A DNA stretch of 64,000 nucleotides, taken from Psychrobacter sp. JCM 18903. GTDB taxonomy: Bacteria; Pseudomonadota; Gammaproteobacteria; Pseudomonadales; Moraxellaceae. Below the pieces are notes generated by a model. That model saw only the letters and a program-made list of their open reading frames with translations, was not told the origin of the DNA and ran no database searches. The stretch covers positions 289,184 through 353,183 of the forward strand of contig NZ_BAWJ01000001.1 in assembly GCF_000586475.1 (NCBI RefSeq), written 5' to 3'. Shown one piece after another: positions 56,467-64,000 of the stretch. How positions within the stretch are numbered: position 1 is the stretch's first letter; every line of letters begins with the position of its first letter. Position numbers and translations under genes: made by a program.

Positions 56467-58690
56467 CGTGCAAACGCTGATACCAGATACTGAGGACGTC
56501 TATACTGCTGATATTCGTCATTTCTTTATAACCGTAGCCAGTTTAGTCTCAAATGACTTTATGGACATTACCGTAGAAGCGAAACAGTCAAAACCTTTAA
56601 CTTCAGAACATCTCAAAAAAATATACGATTCCTATAGCGGTAAACTGACTAAGCCCGAAAATCTAACTCGAGCATTTATCGCCAGTACCCATCTTCTACC
56701 AAATTTTGATACCAGCAATCCAAGTAAAGAATGGCTGTGGGTCGCAAAGTTATGCCATCTACTCCTCTATTTTGTACAAAATAATCTACCTAGACGTATT
56801 AGTGAGACTAATATTGAAGCTAGAAAATGGATGAATCCAGTAAGTCGCAATCACAGTATTTGGCGGCATTGTTACTCGACGCTACAAGCTGATAGCTTAC
56901 AGACTACCTATGAGAGGTTTGAGCGTTATCGAGTTGAACTTGAAAGTAAGAATGATCCTAATCTCATATCATTTATCAAGATGTATCTAACCATCGATTT
57001 TGCGTTTAATAATAGAGATAGCATAACGCGAACTTCCTACGGCAGAAAACAAACCAAAAAGGGCAAAATTGATGAGCCAAGTATTCAGTATGTCACGCAC
57101 ACAGACGTGGATGATGATACTGATGAGCTGGTATCAGTCACAAGTTTTGAGCAATCAAAAAATGATAACGATATTTATCGTGAGCGGTTAGATAATCCCG
57201 TACCTGACTTCTTTCATCTCGAGCAAACAAAGTTAAAAGATACTGAAAAATTCTCATACGATCAGATTTATCGAAGAACACAGGCAAAATATTCTCATGC
57301 TAATAAAAATGAGCGGTTTGTAAGCAGCAATATTCGTCAGTTATCGCTCATTGCTATTCAAAATATAGCCTCTAAGCTGTGGCAATGGTTTGATGATTAT
57401 AGTGACGGTGAAGGCGATAGGGACAAGAAACGAGCGATCGTCTATTTATTGCTTTCTTTATACACTGGTCATTCAGTTGCAAGGTTGGCTGAAGATATCA
57501 ATAACAACTATAAAAAAATCACTGATATTGGTGCTCGTAAAGCAAAGTATGAGTTTATTATTAATTTAGATATTACACCGCTGCGTATTAGAACAGAAGG
57601 GATAGAGTCAGTTATTGCTAACCGATTGACGCAGTTCAAACTCCCATTACCTGAGCCATTGGGAGTATTTTTAACCTATAAAGGATACCCAGATTCAGTA
57701 TTGATCAATGAAGTCATTGCTGATCTACGAGCAACGCTACAGCTACCGTTAATTAGCTTGGGTAGGATTGAAAAGTCACTATACACCATCCTTATCTATG
57801 AAGTCAGCAGCACGCAGTTGGCCACTATCATCACCTCACGCAATAGTAGAAAGAGAGCAGACACTTGGTATAGCTCTCATGAGATTAACGCGATAAAAGA
57901 AGTCTACCACGATGCGATTAAGATCCTCACCGCTCGCTGTCATAAAAAAAAATCCAGCATCGTCGATTATTTGTCCAAGATAGCGCTCAGTGATGATGCT
58001 ATAGGTAGTCAAAACAGCCCTGACTATCCGATAGTAAGTCTATTCATGAGTTACTTACAGCAAAAAGTAGTAACTGCTCATAATTATAGAGAAAAATTCA
58101 ATTTTTATAATTTGTGGCTATGGCATGTCTCTCTTTTACTAACTTCAATAAGAGCGGTAGAAGGCGCACCAGGTTATCTCAACCAGATCAACCTTGAGGT
58201 AGGCATCATTTGGATTTCTGATAAGGAGGAGCGGGCGACTGCTAACAGTCAGCGCTTAGTGCCTATTTGTTCATTTCTTTATGAGGCTATCCAGAATTTT
58301 TTAAGTTACTTGAAAAGCTTTGCTCAGCGCTATGGACGCTTAGATTTTAATATTAGCACTGCAGTGAATAAAATCTTTGATTACCAGCGACCGCTACTAA
58401 ATTTTTTAGATAAAAAAGGCGAGTTTCATGCGCTCAGGCCGGCTATTATTATCAAAGAATTAGATAGTCATTTTCGCTTTAAACCAGATTGGACACGCCA
58501 TGTGGGACAAAGGTTTTTACATGAGCAGGGAGTAGCTGAAGCAGTCATTTTGGCGATTTTTGGTCATGAAATGATGGGTCAAGAAGCATGGAGAAAAAAT
58601 TCAGCACTGGCTATAGGGCATATAGTAGCTGCTAAAAAACCTTATCAGCAGCTGGCAGAAGAACTAGAATTACAGCAGGTAACTTTATGA
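56450..58690 (+). CDS. Tyrosine-recombinase-like protein, possibly without nucleophile
   Basis: About 746 residues. The C-terminal part looks like a tyrosine-recombinase catalytic domain: the first Arg in TSIRAVEGAPGYL (about 568), RHVGQRFLHEQG with the distal Arg (about 682-686), and FGHEMMGQ with the Gly-His (about 704). The position about nine residues after that His, where the Tyr nucleophile would be, holds Trp/Arg/Ser (EAWRKNSALAIG), so it may be catalytically dead or a partner subunit. The N-terminal 500 residues are unlike known families. ATG at 56450 with AAGG 6 bases upstream. ATGA overlap with the next gene. Confidence 0.68.
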   Translation: MSITNNVQTLIPDTEDVYTADIRHFFITVASLVSNDFMDITVEAKQSKPLTSEHLKKIYDSYSGKLTKPENLTRAFIASTHLLPNFDTSNPSKEWLWVAKLCHLLLYFVQNNLPRRISETNIEARKWMNPVSRNHSIWRHCYSTLQADSLQTTYERFERYRVELESKNDPNLISFIKMYLTIDFAFNNRDSITRTSYGRKQTKKGKIDEPSIQYVTHTDVDDDTDELVSVTSFEQSKNDNDIYRERLDNPVPDFFHLEQTKLKDTEKFSYDQIYRRTQAKYSHANKNERFVSSNIRQLSLIAIQNIASKLWQWFDDYSDGEGDRDKKRAIVYLLLSLYTGHSVARLAEDINNNYKKITDIGARKAKYEFIINLDITPLRIRTEGIESVIANRLTQFKLPLPEPLGVFLTYKGYPDSVLINEVIADLRATLQLPLISLGRIEKSLYTILIYEVSSTQLATIITSRNSRKRADTWYSSHEINAIKEVYHDAIKILTARCHKKKSSIVDYLSKIALSDDAIGSQNSPDYPIVSLFMSYLQQKVVTAHNYREKFNFYNLWLWHVSLLLTSIRAVEGAPGYLNQINLEVGIIWISDKEERATANSQRLVPICSFLYEAIQNFLSYLKSFAQRYGRLDFNISTAVNKIFDYQRPLLNFLDKKGEFHALRPAIIIKELDSHFRFKPDWTRHVGQRFLHEQGVAEAVILAIFGHEMMGQEAWRKNSALAIGHIVAAKKPYQQLAEELELQQVTL

Positions 58691-61600
58691 CACAGTTAGA
58701 GACTTTACATGGTCATTTGAGGCGCTCAGCAAAAGCACAGGATAAGCGTACGCAGGCATTACAGCATACAAAAGAGATGTGCCAACACTCTTGGAATGCT
58801 TTTATTAAAGAGCATCAGTCGCCAGAGTTAATCACAGACGAGCAGATATATGGTGTATATGAAGCGCTTTATAACGACATTGAAAAGTCCGTTTCAGCGC
58901 ATCTTATCCCGTTTGCACTATTCGAGCGTAAGCGTTTTTTCGATAACATTAATGAAGCGCGTAAAAAAAGACACCTGCCATTATTACCAAAGCCCATCAT
59001 TGCTGTACGTCCACAGCGCCCAAAAAACATCAATGATTTTGATGAGTTTTTATATCTGACTAAAGCCCAGAATGTTGTTGCCCAAGCATTTGATAAGTGG
59101 CAGCAGAGAAATACCTTTTCATTACTTGAGAGCATCAGCTGGTTTTTATTCTCGCTCATTAGTTTTGCAGGATATAACGATGAAAAGATACTTCAAGAGA
59201 TTTATGACTATCTAGAACAAAAAAAGCCTATTTATCATATGTCTAATGACATACTGGTCATGCCGATCAGACTACTATCATCCGACTATGGCAATGAGCT
59301 TGTTACTACAGAAAACGATTTAGATGAGGTGTATCACACACGCCTGATCATCATAGATGATATCAGTCGCTTATGGTTGCTCAAACTACAACGCCAGCAT
59401 CAAGCGCAAAACCAGTTTCCTAAATACCATCAAGTGATAAAAAGGCTAGGGGAGTTTATTGGAGAGAAATTCACGGTTAAGTCCATCCATAGATCTAGCT
59501 ACTTACGGCATACTGCAATCTATTGGCAAACGCTACCAGAAGTATATTTAGATGTTCAATTGGTCCAGGTGCTAACAGGTCAGCAAAAACAAACCTCAAT
59601 ATCAACATCGCAATGGCTTAGATATTTTCAGGGTATTAAAACACCCAGTGCGGCTCTATCAGATGAACACGTCAGTAAATTGGTGATTGAATCTCGCAAT
59701 AGCACTGAGGACTCACTTGATACTATCAAAGTCGCACGCTTTAGGTCTGATGCAGTTAAAGAAATACGAACCATACTCAATGGCGATAAAAAGCAGGCGC
59801 AACCACAGCTAATAAACTTATTGACTCAAAATCTATATCCTAACCAAGAACGACTGGTGAGATGGATGCTTGATTTGCTTACCAGCGGTAATAAAATCAA
59901 TACCTTAAAGCGGTATTTGTCTGAGATCGGTAATGGCTTTATCGCAGGGACTCGTACAGCTGATTTTTCACACTCTTTAAAACATGATTATCACTATATA
60001 TACAATGAAATTATCGCCGAAAAGAATCCAAATAAACTAGGGTTTACCAAGACGGTTATTTGCTCACTGCATCATTCTTTAAAGAAGCATTACCAAGCGC
60101 CTGATATCGAAATCAGAGGCGGCGGCGATCCGCAAATAGTGTCTAGCCATCTCATACCGAATCAGGTTTATCACGCTATACTTAGTTGTATCGCTGAGCA
60201 AGAGACGCTAAGTGAATACTATAAACAAGCTCTTAGCATCTTGACAATACTGCTATACCGTACCGGCATGCGTATCAGTGAAATATTAGGGTTGCAGGTT
60301 AAAGATATCGAATACGACAATCAAGGTTTTATGGAGTATAACCTCATTGTTCGCTCTAACGCTCATCGTGATTTGAAATCAGATGACGGTAAGCGGCGAA
60401 TTTATTTATCAGTATTGCTTTTGCCAGAAGAGCTAGAAGATTTTAAAAGGTTCTTTCATCTAAAAGAGGGTCAGTCTTCTCGCTATTTATTTACTTTAGC
60501 TTATCAGTCCACCCCATTGTCTCGTTATAGTATTGAGCAGCAACTAAAACGCATATTAGAAAATACGGCTTATCACGATCTTACCCTACATAGCTTTCGT
60601 CATAATGCGATATCGAATATGGCGCTTATAATTAGGTGTAACCCAATGCTTGTCATGCAATTCACAGATTATGATGAGATAAAAATCCATGATATTAAAA
60701 CTCATTTTTTAGGTAAAGTGCGCAGCGTTTCGACAAATTACTGGGATGCGCTGATGGAGTTCGCAGGTCATGCCAATCTCATCACGACTTTTAGCTCATA
60801 TATTCATACCGCTGATATTATCGCAAGTCATCAATTGCAGCAGGCTAAATTGACCTTGCCTTTGGATGTTGTGAATAAGTTGATTGGTACCAGTCGTATG
60901 GACCTAAAGCAGCACAATAAATATGCCTTAGAGAGTAGAGATAATGTTGTCAATCTCAGTAACATTAGACAATACGTGAATCGTAAGGTTGATTGTGAAC
61001 AGTTAATGTTTGCTGATAAGGTAAAGACATCTCTTTTAAGTAGTGGTCCTATTGGTATTGATAAAAAGCAGTATTCAGCAGTGTTTGGTAGATATAGTCG
61101 TGAAATGATAGAAAAGCTTCTATTGGACATTGAGGATGGCCAAGCGTTGGGTGCAGCCAGCAGTTTAAACTTTATATACGATGATGCGTTGATGATTTAT
61201 GAACGCGCATTAAGCTTGGTAAAAAATGAAGATGGAACATTTAATCATAAGCTCATATCTAAAAGACGTAAACAACGCTCCGATCATATTTTAATCGCAC
61301 CAACACCGCTGCATTATAATGAAGAGCAAGCGCTTGTGTATCAATGTTTTGACAATCTTGAGACGCTTTATAAGTCCAAAGCGAGTAGGCATGAGATTAA
61401 ACCCATGCTTCAATTATTCTACGAAAAAACCAATACCTCAAAAAGTGAGATTCGTTTTACCTTTAAACAAAAAAAGGATTTTTATAAATACTTAGATACC
61501 ATGTGCCAGATTCTACCAAGCAAGTATTGGCGGGTAAAAATCAGTTGTAGCGAATCCGAGTCATGCATCAACGAGAAGAATAAAAAATCGTATCGCCATG

Positions 61601-61812
61601 TTGTCAATAAAGCTTCTCAGCTTAGACGCATAAAAGAGTTCGGACAAAAATTCCCTAGTTTTGAAGGTGAGGTTACTAGTTTAGGTGCATACAACGGTTA
61701 TGCACTAACGGTTATTAGTCCGCTTAAGCAGAAGGGTAAATCAAAGTTATCTTCAGCGTTGATGAGTTATGTTTTGCATTTTTTGCTGATTGTTGATGGT
61801 TTGACTAATTGA
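58687..61812 (+). CDS. Large tyrosine recombinase / integrase
   Basis: 1041 residues, far longer than usual integrases (300-450). The catalytic domain lies in the middle: Arg in YRTGMRISEILGL (about 529), HSFRHNAIS with His and Arg (about 635-638), FAGHANLITTFSSYIH with His (about 694) and Tyr nucleophile (about 705). About 330 residues follow the Tyr and 500 precede it. It should cut and rejoin DNA through a 3'-phosphotyrosine bond. With the two upstream genes it forms a three-part module; the closest known organisation is that of multi-recombinase elements such as Tn554 or RIT, but the sizes differ. Confidence 0.8.
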   Translation: MTQLETLHGHLRRSAKAQDKRTQALQHTKEMCQHSWNAFIKEHQSPELITDEQIYGVYEALYNDIEKSVSAHLIPFALFERKRFFDNINEARKKRHLPLLPKPIIAVRPQRPKNINDFDEFLYLTKAQNVVAQAFDKWQQRNTFSLLESISWFLFSLISFAGYNDEKILQEIYDYLEQKKPIYHMSNDILVMPIRLLSSDYGNELVTTENDLDEVYHTRLIIIDDISRLWLLKLQRQHQAQNQFPKYHQVIKRLGEFIGEKFTVKSIHRSSYLRHTAIYWQTLPEVYLDVQLVQVLTGQQKQTSISTSQWLRYFQGIKTPSAALSDEHVSKLVIESRNSTEDSLDTIKVARFRSDAVKEIRTILNGDKKQAQPQLINLLTQNLYPNQERLVRWMLDLLTSGNKINTLKRYLSEIGNGFIAGTRTADFSHSLKHDYHYIYNEIIAEKNPNKLGFTKTVICSLHHSLKKHYQAPDIEIRGGGDPQIVSSHLIPNQVYHAILSCIAEQETLSEYYKQALSILTILLYRTGMRISEILGLQVKDIEYDNQGFMEYNLIVRSNAHRDLKSDDGKRRIYLSVLLLPEELEDFKRFFHLKEGQSSRYLFTLAYQSTPLSRYSIEQQLKRILENTAYHDLTLHSFRHNAISNMALIIRCNPMLVMQFTDYDEIKIHDIKTHFLGKVRSVSTNYWDALMEFAGHANLITTFSSYIHTADIIASHQLQQAKLTLPLDVVNKLIGTSRMDLKQHNKYALESRDNVVNLSNIRQYVNRKVDCEQLMFADKVKTSLLSSGPIGIDKKQYSAVFGRYSREMIEKLLLDIEDGQALGAASSLNFIYDDALMIYERALSLVKNEDGTFNHKLISKRRKQRSDHILIAPTPLHYNEEQALVYQCFDNLETLYKSKASRHEIKPMLQLFYEKTNTSKSEIRFTFKQKKDFYKYLDTMCQILPSKYWRVKISCSESESCINEKNKKSYRHVVNKASQLRRIKEFGQKFPSFEGEVTSLGAYNGYALTVISPLKQKGKSKLSSALMSYVLHFLLIVDGLTN

Positions 61813-61994
61813 TACCTCTCAATTTTATATGTATGGATTTGACGACAGGAGCCAGTCACTCCTCATCGAGTCGTTAGTTTACCAAGTTCGCTTATACGGT
61901 TTCTTTAGCATACCTCAATGAGCGAAATGTTTAAAACGCAGCAAATCAGGAGTTTTTGAAGCTCTAAATTATCTAGGTATTACTCAAAAAAGAC

Positions 61995-62025
61995 TGCACC
62001 ACCTCAAGTTTTTCAGGGTGGTGCA
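61995..62025. other. Perfect hairpin downstream of the recombinase operon
   Basis: TGCACCACC/GGTGGTGCA stem of 9 bp with a 13-base loop. No T-run follows on either strand, so termination is uncertain; an element-end signal is possible. The 61813-62060 gap otherwise shows no gene. Confidence 0.4.
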
Positions 62026-62060
62026 TAGCTCAAATATTTAATATATTTTCTTCAGGGATA

Positions 62061-62411
62061 TTAATTATTTAGATCTACAGCTTTCTTAAAGCTTTGTTCA
62101 TTTATGTTTTCTTGGTTTTCAACCAAGCACAATTCAATACTGTTTGAGTCTACGATTTTACCGAAGACTCGCATTCCTTTAGACATATCTCCTGAGAACT
62201 CAATTTCTTTTTCATGTAATCCGTTTGTTCCACGTTGCATCCCATTTAATGCTTGTGGTTGAGTAGTATACAACAATGGAAAAATACCTTGACGGACGCG
62301 ACCCAATTCAATCCATGACTCTTTATCATCACCTCGTTTAATACCAACCTCAAATATATTACGGCGGTGTGTGCCCACGTAGTATGGAAATAAGCTATCT
62401 GAATTATCTTT
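62061..62411 (-). pseudogene. 3' part of a small gene interrupted by the IS
   Basis: An open frame of about 117 residues runs from the IS edge to a stop at 62061 (KDNSDSLFPYYVGTHRRNIFE at the N side, then beta-rich LGRVRQGIFPLLYTTQPQ). There is no proper start before the IS. A matching N-terminal piece seems to lie beyond the IS at 63124-63181. No known domain; the beta-rich sequence could be a small OB- or barrel-like protein. Confidence 0.5.
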
Positions 62412-63123
62412 GGGGCTGTCCTAGATAACTAGTTCAGTTCTTGTTTAACCCATTGTTTTAGCTGATATAATTGACGTTTTGGATCACTGTAGTTAAAACG
62501 CCACTCACATTCCTTTAAAAACAGATGGAAATGCTCTTTTGGGATGCCATTATATTTACGCATATGTCGCTTGGCTTGGCTCCAAAAGTTCTCTATTCCG
62601 TTGATATGGTTTCTGTCTTGTGCAAACTCTTTTGAATGATTGATACGGTAATGGGTGAACTCACTGATATCAAGTGCGTTGTAACTTCTAAAGGAGTCAG
62701 TGTAAACAATACTATCAGGCTCTACTTTCTCTCTTATATATAGGGATTAAGGTATCGGCTCTGGTATTAGGGATAATACAAGCGTAGATGCTAGCATTAC
62801 GCTTAAGCAGTCCAAACACAGGCACTTTGTTACCAGCACCGCGACCACGTTTGCCTTTGCGCCTGCCGCCAAAGTAGCTCTCATCAACTTCTATTTCGCC
62901 TTCTAGAAGGCAGGTTCCTGACTATTTTCATAAATCAGTAGTCTTAGCCTGTGAAAGTAATAGCTGGCTGTTGTTTTATTAACACCCACTAAGCTTGATG
63001 CTGTTCTTGCGGTAGAACCGGCAACAAATAGTTCGATAAGCTTAGTTTGTTTGTTTGTACCAACTTAATCTACTCTTTCTCATATGACTATCCTAGATTA
63101 TTTTACTTATCTAGGACAGCCCC
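62412..63123. mobile_element. IS1595-family insertion sequence
   Basis: 712 bp bounded by perfect 17-bp inverted repeats GGGGCTGTCCTAGATAA (62412-62428 and, inverted, 63107-63123) around one leftward transposase gene. The size, ends and DDE transposase match the IS1595 family (ISXO2-like). The flanking 8 bases (TTATCTTT and TTAGTCTA) are not an identical target duplication. The element interrupts a small gene. Confidence 0.85.
62429..63083 (-). pseudogene. IS1595-like transposase, frameshifted
   Basis: About 217 residues if frames are joined. Recognisable parts: MRKSRLSWYKQT, LIELFVAGSTARTASSLVGV, the ISXO2-like catalytic stretch EIEVDESYFGGRRKGKRGRG, VYTDSFRSYNALDISEFTHY and INGIENFWSQAKRHMRKYNG. 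At least three frame changes are seen (near 63045, 62907 and 62740); one is a TTT-to-TT loss as in other genes here. Either the IS is dead or these are read errors. Confidence 0.75.
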
Positions 63124-63181
63124 TTAGTCTATATCTATGAAGTTACCTCTTTTGTAAGAGTATTGCTTTTAATCAAGCCAT
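63124..63181 (-). pseudogene. Possible 5' part of the interrupted gene
   Basis: Reading leftward from an ATG at 63181, and allowing two homopolymer corrections, the sequence reads MGLIKSNTLTKRGNFIDID up to the IS edge, continuing naturally as KDNSDSLFPYY on the other side. Plausible but short. Confidence 0.3.
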
Positions 63182-63312
63182 TTTTTAATTGAAAATTTTT
63201 TAAATATTATTCTTACATTTCAAATTAAATAACTTTATATTCTAACCTAGGATATTTTCTTCTAGGTTGCTCGTTATAATAGCTTTTATGATAAACATAC
63301 AGGCTTACCATC

Positions 63313-64000
63313 ATGTCTGCTTCTCTCAATAACTGTCCTTTAAATGATACTTCCTCTGTCGCCCAAGCCTGTGCAATTACCTTTTAAGGTAATGCCAGTA
63401 ATAACTTACAGCAAGATGCTTTTTTCTTTTTGGACAACTGATATCAAGAAGGCTTAGGTGTGATGGCAGTGACCCCAGTTGCAGCACAATTTTGCTTAGC
63501 AGTCTCTGACGGTGTGGCAAGTTCCAGCCACACACAACATTGCTCAAAGGCGGTGGTAAAAGCGATTAGTCGGTTGTGGAGTCATAATACAAAGCCAACG
63601 GCCGATGCTATTCATCAGCTGGTTAATCAAACCAAGCATTTATATAAGCGTCATGGTGCAGCTGCAACCCTCGCAATAGTGGTTGGAGAGTTAAATAGTG
63701 ACAGAGCGGTAAAAGCAACGATAATGCATGTGGGTGACAGTCGTGTTTATTGGCTGCCTAAAGGTGCGACACAATGGCAGTGTCTGACACGCGATCATAA
63801 TTTACTGAACGAGCTTATTGACCAGCAGGTACAGGAGCAAGGTCGTCAAGCAGAGTTTGCAGACTATAATCGAGAGGAAATGGCAGGGAGTCTATACAGC
63901 ATTACTGAATGCTTTGCATTGACTAGTGATAGCAGTTACCTAAGTAGTGAAGCGCCAGAAAGTATCTCTCGAACGATGGATATTGATGGTGGCGACTGTA
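63313..64000 (+). pseudogene. PP2C-type Ser/Thr phosphatase with two in-frame stops (3' end outside window)
   Basis: From ATG at 63313 one frame gives a PP2C/Stp1-like phosphatase: NNLQQDAFFF (first metal-site Asp), VSDGVASSSHTQHCSKAVV, AATLAIVVG, MHVGDSRVYWLP and CLTRDHNLLNEL. Two stops interrupt it without frame change: TAA at 63385-63387 (ITF-stop-GNAS, probably from CAA) and TGA at 63448-63450 (LDN-stop-YQEG, probably from TGG). A restart at the ATG at 63462 would lose the first metal ligand. The rest of the gene lies beyond the window. Confidence 0.72.

Noticed and set aside
62404..63131. 8-bp target-site duplication of the IS
   Set aside because: The flanks TTATCTTT and TTAGTCTA do not match well enough.

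Overview
The window looks like a Moraxellaceae chromosome, most likely Psychrobacter. Support comes from moderate base composition, a fused RNase HI/DnaQ gene, an RnfB-like ferredoxin encoded without an rnf operon, and the family make-up. This is inference from gene content; no rRNA or other marker gene is present. There is no CRISPR array.

Layout. 1-8 kb: housekeeping genes (nth, RnfB-like ferredoxin, nudC, a ChpA/PilL-like Hpt protein, rnhA-dnaQ, a lipoprotein, small membrane and DUF1232 proteins). 8-17 kb: a Tat-exported LdcA-like peptidase, then a GlxA-type AraC regulator divergent from an acyl-CoA dehydrogenase/MDR/SDR/SDR cluster, then a CitE-like lyase and arfB. 17-27.5 kb: an MFS exporter, a LysR regulator and an apparent lysine/pipecolate/2-aminoadipate catabolic cluster (class III aminotransferase, HglS, AmaB, NhaC-type carrier, AmaA-like oxidase). 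28.4-37 kb: a TetR regulator with two operator-like palindromes and a beta-oxidation cluster (acyl-CoA dehydrogenase, thiolase, FadJ-like enzyme, CaiB-type transferase, FadD-like ligase). 37.5-43.4 kb: an aminophosphonate uptake and degradation operon (ABC transporter, FAD oxidase, phosphonatase-like hydrolase). 43.5-50.6 kb: a GlcG-like lipoprotein, the cynR/cynT-cynS-cynX cyanate cluster, a META lipoprotein and a PACE exporter with a divergent LysR regulator.

50.6-64 kb is accessory DNA: unknown proteins, a YqiA-like esterase, a protein family present twice in the window (27.9 and 52.9 kb) behind a conserved leader with two long-range inverted repeats, a NADAR-type antitoxin relative with no recognisable DarT toxin beside it, a small inverted-repeat element, a tRNA-Gly-like fragment, a three-gene overlapping recombinase operon (55.9-61.8 kb), an IS1595-like insertion splitting a small gene, and a PP2C phosphatase with two in-frame stops.

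A dominant oddity is that 18 genes between 6 and 50.6 kb carry about 25 single-base frameshifts. All but one are the loss of one base from a short homopolymer, and adding the base back restores a full-length family member. This looks like uncorrected sequencing error rather than decay. These genes are therefore annotated over their full span.
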